Assembly: GCA_903970575.1 (NCBI GenBank)
Contig: CAJCJC010000305.1
Span: 1 to 5,428 of the forward strand
Origin: Alphaproteobacteria bacterium
GTDB lineage: Bacteria > Pseudomonadota > Alphaproteobacteria > BOG-932 > Roseiterribacteraceae
Direction of reading: 5' to 3'
Length of the DNA stretch: 5,428 bases
Shown here: positions 1 to 5,428 of the stretch, piece after piece
How the letters are laid out: every line of letters begins with the position of its first letter
How positions within the stretch are numbered: the stretch's first letter is position 1
Notes under the pieces: generated by a model
Seen by the model: only the letters and a program-made list of their open reading frames with translations
What the model was told of the DNA's origin: nothing
The model's database searches: none
Made by a program: the position numbers and the translations under genes

Positions 1-735
1 GGCGATCTGTCCCATGAATTCATCGTGCTGGCGGAAACCGGCGAGAGCGGCGTGTTCTGCCATAAAGACCTGCTGGACATGCCGATCCCGCCCGAGGATA
101 TCGATTTCGACGGCGACCTCGAACCCATCGTTCAACAGCGCACCAATCTCTACGCCGCCACCGAGGACGTGCACGAGCCCGAACGCTTCGAACGCGAGGT
201 TCCGGAAGACAAGCGCCTCTCCGCGCGCGGCATCGAGGTTGGGCAGATTTTCTATTTCGGAACCAAATACTCCGCGCCGATGAACGCGGTGGTGACTGGG
301 CCGGACGGCAAGGATACGCCCGTCGAGGGCGGGTCCTATGGCATCGGCGTCTCGCGCTTGGTGGGCGCGCTGATCGAGGCCAGCCATGACGATGCCGGCA
401 TCGTCTGGCCGGATAGCGTCGCGCCGTTCGGAATTGGCCTTATCAACCTGAAAGGCGGCGACGCGGCCGTGGACGCGGCGGCGGAGGATATTTACCGCAA
501 GCTCGGGGCCGCTGGGCTGGACGTGCTGTACGATGACCGTAACGAGCGGCCGGGCGGCAAATTCGCCGATATGGACTTGATCGGCCTGCCCTGGCAGGTG
601 ATCGTTGGCCCGCGCGGTCTCGCCGCCGGAGTCGTCGAGTTGAAACGTCGCGCGACCGGCGATCGGGTCGAGCTTTCGGTCGAAGACGCGCTGAACCGGC
701 TGGCGGCGGCGCCCAGGCCCATCGCCTCCATCTGA
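1..735 (+). CDS. proS: Prolyl-tRNA synthetase, C-terminal part (5' end outside window)
   Basis: Cytoplasmic class II aminoacyl-tRNA synthetase that activates proline with ATP and charges tRNA-Pro. Frame 1 is open from the first base to the TGA at 733-735, giving 244 residues. The visible part begins at [16 protein letters not shown], a stretch typical of this enzyme. Next come [16 protein letters not shown] (visible residues 76-91) and class II motif 3, [10 protein letters not shown] (111-120), with the ATP-binding arginine at 119. From about residue 130 the anticodon-binding domain follows, with [12 protein letters not shown] and the [16 protein letters not shown] segment. The short run between GDLSHEF and the motif 3 region suggests the short alphaproteobacterial type without the large editing insertion, usually about 440 residues, so a bit over half is present; this is inference, because motifs 1 and 2 are missing. 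The GTG at 25 is an internal codon, not the start. The next gene begins 17 bases downstream. Confidence 0.96.
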   Translation, partial: GDLSHEFIVLAETGESGVFCHKDLLDMPIPPEDIDFDGDLEPIVQQRTNLYAATEDVHEPERFEREVPEDKRLSARGIEVGQIFYFGTKYSAPMNAVVTGPDGKDTPVEGGSYGIGVSRLVGALIEASHDDAGIVWPDSVAPFGIGLINLKGGDAAVDAAAEDIYRKLGAAGLDVLYDDRNERPGGKFADMDLIGLPWQVIVGPRGLAAGVVELKRRATGDRVELSVEDALNRLAAAPRPIASI

Positions 736-740
736 AAGGG
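735..740 (+). promoter_or_regulatory. Ribosome binding site of the lolC/E permease gene
   Basis: AAAGGG directly after the proS stop codon, sharing its last A. It ends 12 bases before the ATG at 753 and only 3 bases before a TTG at 744 in the same frame. A 3-base spacing is too short for normal initiation, which favours the ATG, although 12 is on the long side. Confidence 0.5.
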
Positions 741-752
741 CCGTTGCGCTTC

Positions 753-1989
753 ATGATCTTCGGGGCCTTTGAACGCATGTTGGCCGGGCGCTATCTGCGC
801 GCCCGCCGGCAAGAAGGCTTCATCTCGGTCATCGCCGGCTTTTCCCTGCTCGGCATCGCGCTGGGCGTCGCCACGCTCATCATCGTCATGTCGGTCATGG
901 GCGGCTTCCGCACCGAATTCGTCAGCAAGATACTGGGCCTGAACGCCCATCTGACCGTATCGACCAATGGTCCCATCGGCGATTACCAAGCCCTTGCCGC
1001 TAGGCTCAAAACTGTGCCGCAGGTCACCCGCGCCACGCCGCTCGTCGAGGGCCAGGCGCTCCTGACCCTGAACGGTTTCGCCACCGGATTGCAGGTGCGC
1101 GGCCTGTCCGCCGCCGATTTCGCCGCCAACACGGCCCTGTCGGGCCATATGGTCGATGGCAAGGTTTCCGATTTCGGCGACGAACGGGTCGCCATCGGCC
1201 TGCGCATGGCGGAACGCCTGCATCTCTCGGTCGGCGATCCGATCGTGCTGATCAGTCCGAAAATGACGAACACGCCCTTTGGCGGCATGCTGCGCAAGGG
1301 CAATTTCCATATCGGGCTGATCTTCAATGTCGGCGTTTTCGACGCCGATAGCGGGCTGGTGGTGATGCCGCTCGCCGCCGCGCAAAGTTTCTTCCAGACC
1401 GGCGACGGCGTAACCGAGATCGATGTCGACATCGCGAACCCCGAAACGGGGATCGACCGGGCGCGCCGCGACATCGCCCATGAGGCCGGCCCCGATTTCC
1501 GCGTCATCGATTGGCAGCAGGCCAATTTCCTCTATCTAAACGCGCTCGACACCGAAAAAAGCGTCATGTTCCTGATCCTGACGCTGATCATCCTGGTGGC
1601 GGCCTTCAACATCATCTCCAGCCTGATCATGCTGGTGAAGGACAAGGGCGCCGATATCGCCATTCTGCGGACCATGGGCGCGACGCGCGGCATGATCATG
1701 CGGATCTTCTTCCTGACCGGCGCCTCGATCGGCGCGGTGGGCGCCGCGAGCGGCGTGCTGATCGGCGTGCTCTTCGTCCAGAATATCGAGCCGCTGCGCC
1801 AGTTCATTCAGCGGCTGACCGGCACGGATTTGTTCTCGGCCGCCCTCTACCTCTTCCCGCAAATTCCCGCCAAGCTGGACTGGCCCCAGGTTCTCCTGAT
1901 CGTGGCCATCGCGCTGGGCCTCAGCTTCCTGTTCAGCATCATCCCCGCCTGGCGCGCCTCCCGCATCGATCCGGTCGAGGCCCTCCGCT

Positions 1990-1997
<8 letters not shown>
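753..1997 (+). CDS. lolC: Lipoprotein-releasing ABC transporter permease, LolC/LolE family
   Basis: Inner-membrane subunit of the Lol transporter, which extracts outer-membrane lipoproteins from the inner membrane and passes them to periplasmic LolA. From the ATG it has 414 residues, a normal family length. Topology is the LolC/E (MacB-like) pattern: a first membrane helix at about 23-50, a large periplasmic domain at about 51-270, then three helices at about 271-296, 314-342 and 378-400. The family-typical coupling segment [17 protein letters not shown] (295-311) should contact the ATPase. A segment at about 172-185 ([14 protein letters not shown]) aligns by eye with the LolA-recruiting Hook of LolC. 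The ATG at 753 gives [15 protein letters not shown], matching relatives as I recall them; TTG at 744 would add MRF. The gene overlaps lolD by 8 bases. With one permease gene visible it may act as a LolF-type homodimer. LolC and LolE cannot be separated here. Confidence 0.93.
1977..1980 (+). promoter_or_regulatory. Ribosome binding site of lolD inside the permease gene
   Basis: GAGG lies 9 bases upstream of the lolD ATG at 1990 and inside the last codons of the permease gene. Together with the 8-base gene overlap, this arrangement fits translational coupling, so that permease and ATPase are made together. Confidence 0.55.
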
Positions 1998-2678
<681 letters not shown>

Positions 2679-2682
<4 letters not shown>

Positions 2683-2710
2683 GGTGGGCTGAGGCTTCGC
2701 GAAGCCCACC
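2679..2710 (+). repeat. REP unit 1, forward: GTAG head plus hairpin
   Basis: GTAG (2679-2682) is followed at once by an 8-bp stem, GGTGGGCT (2683-2690) pairing with AGCCCACC (2703-2710), around a 12-base loop. Within it, GGCTTCGCGAAGCC (2693-2706) is a perfect 14-base palindrome, an alternative fold. The TAG of the head is the stop codon of lolD. Confidence 0.75.
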
Positions 2711-2727
2711 GTTCCCACCACCGGACC

Positions 2728-2759
2728 GATGGGCTTCGCAAGGCCTCAGCCCATCCTAC
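2728..2759 (-). repeat. REP unit 2, reverse: GTAG head plus hairpin
   Basis: Read on the minus strand, GTAG (2759-2756) is followed by an 8-bp stem: plus-strand GATGGGCT (2728-2735) pairs with AGCCCATC (2748-2755), with a 12-base loop. It has the same architecture as the forward unit, with three changes across the 31-base arm. One of these, G-C to A-T in the stem, is compensated on the other side of the hairpin. Confidence 0.75.
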
Positions 2760-2770
2760 GGGGTGATTTT

Positions 2771-2775
2771 AAAGG
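2771..2775 (+). promoter_or_regulatory. Ribosome binding site supporting the TTG start of dnaE
   Basis: AAAGG lies 9 bases upstream of the TTG at 2785, a good spacing. In the dnaE frame a TAA stop occurs at 2770-2772 and there is no ATG or GTG between it and the conserved N-terminal sequence. This site and that stop therefore fix TTG as the start. No convincing promoter boxes are visible in 2709-2785. Confidence 0.55.
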
Positions 2776-2784
2776 CTAAATTCA

Positions 2785-5428
2785 TTGAGCCACGCCGATT
2801 TCGTTCATCTCCGCGTTCATTCCGCCTATTCGCTGTCCGAGGGCGCGATCAAGGTCAAGGACCTGATCAAGCTGTGCAAGAAGGAGCGGATGCCTGCGGT
2901 GGCGGTCACCGATACCGGCAATCTGTTCGGGGCGCTGGAATTCGCCATGGCGGCGGCGGATGAGGGCATTCAGCCCATCATCGGCGTCCAACTGGGCATC
3001 AAGCGCGTCGCGGCGCCCGTTCCCGGCCGGCCCGGCCTGCGCGCCGATCCGGATCAGTTGATCCTGCTGGCGCAAAGCGAGGCCGGATACGCCAATCTGA
3101 TCAAGCTGGTCACCCAGGGCTGCCTCGAGAATGACGACGGCAACACCGCCATTCTGGCGCTCGACTCGCTCGAGGGCGCGACCGAGGGGTTGATCGCGCT
3201 GACGGGCGGTCCCGCCGGGCCGGTCGGGCGCCTGCTGGTCGAGGGCCAGCGCCCGGCGGCCGAGGCGATGTTGGTGCGGCTGATGGCGCTGTTCTCCGGG
3301 CGTCTCTATGTCGAATTGCTCCGCCATGGGCTCGACGAGGAGCGGCGGATCGAGGCCGCCCTAATCGAGCTTGCCGACGCGAACGACCTGCCGCTGGTCG
3401 CCACCAACGAATGCTTCTTCGCCGACGATACGATGTACGAGGCGCATGACGCTCTGCTCTGCATCGCCGGGGGCACCTATGTGACGGAGGACAACCGGCG
3501 CCGGGTCACGCCCGAGCACCGCTTCAAATCGGCGGCCGAGATGCGCGCCCTGTTCGCGGATGTGCCGGACGCGGTCGATAACGCCATCGCCATCGCCCGG
3601 CGATGCGCCTTCCTGCTGAAGATCCGCAAGCCGCTGTTGCCTGCTTTTCCCACCGCCGCGGGCCGCACCGAGGCCGACGAGCTGCGGGCGCAGGCCCATG
3701 CCGGCCTGGAGCAAAGGCTGCTAAAACAGGTCTACGGCCCGCACATGGACGAGGCCGCCCGCGCCGAAACGCGCAAGCTTTATGTCGACCGGCTGGATTT
3801 CGAACTCAACGTCATCATCCAGATGAAGTTTCCGGGCTATTTCCTGATCGTCGCGGATTTCATCAAATGGGCGAAGGATCATGACATTCCGGTTGGGCCT
3901 GGGCGCGGCTCGGGCGCGGGCTCGCTCGTCGCCTGGTCGCTCACCATCACCGACCTCGACCCTATCCGCTTCGGTCTGCTGTTCGAACGGTTTCTCAACC
4001 CTGAACGCGTCTCGATGCCGGATTTCGATATCGATTTCTGCCAGGACCGGCGGGACGAGGTGATCGCTTATGTTCAGCAGCGCTATGGCAAGGATCGCGT
4101 GGCGCAGATCATCACCTTTGGAAAGCTACAGGCCCGCGCCGTGCTGCGCGATGTCGGGCGGGTGCTGCAAATGCCGTACGGGCAGGTCGACAAGATTTGC
4201 AAGATGGTGCCGAACAATCCCGCCGCCCCGGTCACCCTGGCCCAGGCCATCGCCAGCGAGCCGATGCTCCAGGCGATGCGCGACAGCGACGAAAGCGTCG
4301 GCCGGCTGATGGATATCGCGCAAAAGCTTGAGGGGCTCTATCGCCACGCCTCCACCCACGCGGCCGGCGTCGTGATCTCCGATCCTCCGCTGACAGACCT
4401 GATCCCGCTGGTGCGCGACCAGAAATCGGGCATGCTGGTCACCCAGTTCAACATGAAATATGTCGAGCTGGCCGGGCTGGTAAAGTTCGATTTCTTGGGG
4501 CTCACCACGCTGACGGTCCTTCAGCGGGCGGTCGATCTGCTGGAGACTCAGGGCGTCGCGATCGATCTGGTCAATCTTCCGCTGGACGACAAGCCAAGCT
4601 TCGCCCTGATGTCGCGCGGCGATACCGTCGGCGTGTTCCAGGTCGAAGGAACCGGGATGCGGGATACCATCAAACGGATGAAGCCGGACCGTCTGGAAGA
4701 CGTCATCGCGCTGGTCTCGCTCTACCGTCCCGGCCCCATGGACAATATCCCGCAATACATCAAGGTGAAGAACGGCGAGGAGAAACCGAACTATCTACAC
4801 CCGTCGCTGGAGCCGACCTTGGTCGAGACGTTCGGCATCATCATCTATCAGGAACAGGTGATGCGGATCGCCCAAACGCTCTCCGGCTATACGCTGGGCG
4901 GCGCCGATCTGCTGCGGCGCGCGATGGGAAAGAAGATCAAGGCCGAGATGGCGGCGCAGCGCGAGACCTTTATTACCGGCGCCACCGAGCGTGGCGTGGA
5001 CGCCGCGCAGGCCGGGCAAATCTTCGATCTGGTCGATAAATTCGCCGGCTACGGCTTCAACAAATCCCACGCGGCCGCCTATGCGCTGGTCGCCTATCAG
5101 ACCGCCTATCTGAAGGCCAATTATCCGGCTGAATTTTTCGCCGCCTCAATGAACTTCGAAATGGGCGATACCGATAAGCTTAATCTGTTCCGGCAGGAAC
5201 TGGTTCGCCATCGCCTCACTTTATTGCCACCGGATATCAATCATTCCTTCCCGACTTTCGCGGTCGAAGATTGCAACGGCAAGCCCGCGATACGTTATGC
5301 GCTGGCCGCCATCAAGGGCGTGGGGATGGCCGCCATGCAGGGCGTGGTCGAAGCGCGCAAGGCGGGGCCGTTCAAGGATCTGTTCGATCTGGCCGAACGC
5401 GTCGACGCGCATGCGGTCAATCGCAAGC
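2785..5428 (+). CDS. dnaE: DNA polymerase III alpha subunit, N-terminal 881 residues (3' end outside window)
   Basis: Catalytic subunit of the replicative DNA polymerase, a C-family enzyme. The frame is open for 881 codons. Order by analogy with E. coli DnaE: PHP domain (about 1-280), palm and thumb with PVGPGRGSGAGS (369-380), the acidic motif MPDFDIDF with D413 and D415, and the third catalytic aspartate D569 in LVKFDFLGL, then fingers with YQEQVMRIAQ (688-697) and FAGYGFNKSHAAAY (753-766). The clamp-binding, OB and tau-binding regions lie beyond the window; full proteins are about 1,150 residues. GPGRGSGAGS points to replicative DnaE1 rather than the mutagenic DnaE2/ImuC. The PHP metal ligands look degenerate (R10, T44 and F211 where active PHP domains usually have histidines), so proofreading probably relies on a separate epsilon exonuclease. 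The start is TTG; the first in-frame ATG (2890) would delete conserved PHP sequence. Confidence 0.96.
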   Translation, partial: MSHADFVHLRVHSAYSLSEGAIKVKDLIKLCKKERMPAVAVTDTGNLFGALEFAMAAADEGIQPIIGVQLGIKRVAAPVPGRPGLRADPDQLILLAQSEAGYANLIKLVTQGCLENDDGNTAILALDSLEGATEGLIALTGGPAGPVGRLLVEGQRPAAEAMLVRLMALFSGRLYVELLRHGLDEERRIEAALIELADANDLPLVATNECFFADDTMYEAHDALLCIAGGTYVTEDNRRRVTPEHRFKSAAEMRALFADVPDAVDNAIAIARRCAFLLKIRKPLLPAFPTAAGRTEADELRAQAHAGLEQRLLKQVYGPHMDEAARAETRKLYVDRLDFELNVIIQMKFPGYFLIVADFIKWAKDHDIPVGPGRGSGAGSLVAWSLTITDLDPIRFGLLFERFLNPERVSMPDFDIDFCQDRRDEVIAYVQQRYGKDRVAQIITFGKLQARAVLRDVGRVLQMPYGQVDKICKMVPNNPAAPVTLAQAIASEPMLQAMRDSDESVGRLMDIAQKLEGLYRHASTHAAGVVISDPPLTDLIPLVRDQKSGMLVTQFNMKYVELAGLVKFDFLGLTTLTVLQRAVDLLETQGVAIDLVNLPLDDKPSFALMSRGDTVGVFQVEGTGMRDTIKRMKPDRLEDVIALVSLYRPGPMDNIPQYIKVKNGEEKPNYLHPSLEPTLVETFGIIIYQEQVMRIAQTLSGYTLGGADLLRRAMGKKIKAEMAAQRETFITGATERGVDAAQAGQIFDLVDKFAGYGFNKSHAAAYALVAYQTAYLKANYPAEFFAASMNFEMGDTDKLNLFRQELVRHRLTLLPPDINHSFPTFAVEDCNGKPAIRYALAAIKGVGMAAMQGVVEARKAGPFKDLFDLAERVDAHAVNRK

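Noticed and set aside
744..752. TTG at 744 as the start of the permease gene
   Set aside because: It is only 3 bases from the AAAGGG site, and the three added residues are not part of the family N-terminus as I recall it; the ATG at 753 is preferred, with some doubt.
492..1481. Long minus-strand open frame (329 codons) across the end of proS and the permease gene
   Set aside because: It lies antisense to two well-supported genes, has low-complexity charged composition with no recognisable domain, and is the kind of frame expected opposite GC-rich coding DNA.
3603..4309. Three short plus-strand frames inside dnaE, first suspected as signs of a frameshift
   Set aside because: Reading the dnaE frame codon by codon from 2785 to 5427 shows no stop, and conserved motifs continue on both sides in that one frame.
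4126..4755. Minus-strand open frame (209 codons) opposite dnaE
   Set aside because: The dnaE frame is continuous here and carries catalytic D569; the antisense product is rich in His, Asp, Gln and Arg, as expected of a shadow frame.

Overview
The window is GC-rich, tightly packed DNA with all genes on the + strand, from a Gram-negative bacterium, most likely an alphaproteobacterium. That assignment rests on recalled family knowledge: the gene order proS - lolC/E - lolD - dnaE, a short-type prolyl-tRNA synthetase, and DnaE N-terminal motifs (LRVHSAYS, VTDTGN, VATNE) that resemble alphaproteobacterial replicative DnaE. The Lol genes by themselves imply an outer membrane.

Layout. Positions 1-735 hold the C-terminal 244 residues of prolyl-tRNA synthetase (proS; the 5' part lies outside the window). 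After 17 bases comes the lipoprotein-releasing ABC permease (lolC/E family, 753-1997, with a possible TTG start at 744). It overlaps by 8 bases the ATPase gene lolD (1990-2682), so the two are very probably translationally coupled. A 102-base gap (2683-2784) follows and is mostly filled by an inverted pair of GTAG-headed hairpin repeats (2678-2760), which looks like a REP doublet (REPIN/BIME). The replicative DNA polymerase III alpha subunit gene dnaE starts at a TTG (2785) and runs off the end of the window with 881 codons visible.

Function. The genes serve three separate housekeeping processes: tRNA charging, sorting of lipoproteins from the inner to the outer membrane, and chromosome replication. 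Only the permease and ATPase work together physically; they form the inner-membrane LolCDE-type (or LolDF-type) transporter that hands lipoproteins to LolA. The other genes share a transcription neighbourhood rather than a pathway.

I see no evidence of a new multi-gene system. The part least explained by ordinary annotation is the repeat doublet. Its left GTAG head supplies the lolD stop codon, its two hairpins differ by a compensatory base-pair change, and it ends 24 bases before the unusual TTG start of dnaE. No tRNA, rRNA, CRISPR array, insertion sequence or prophage gene is visible, and there is no gene-free stretch over 300 bases.
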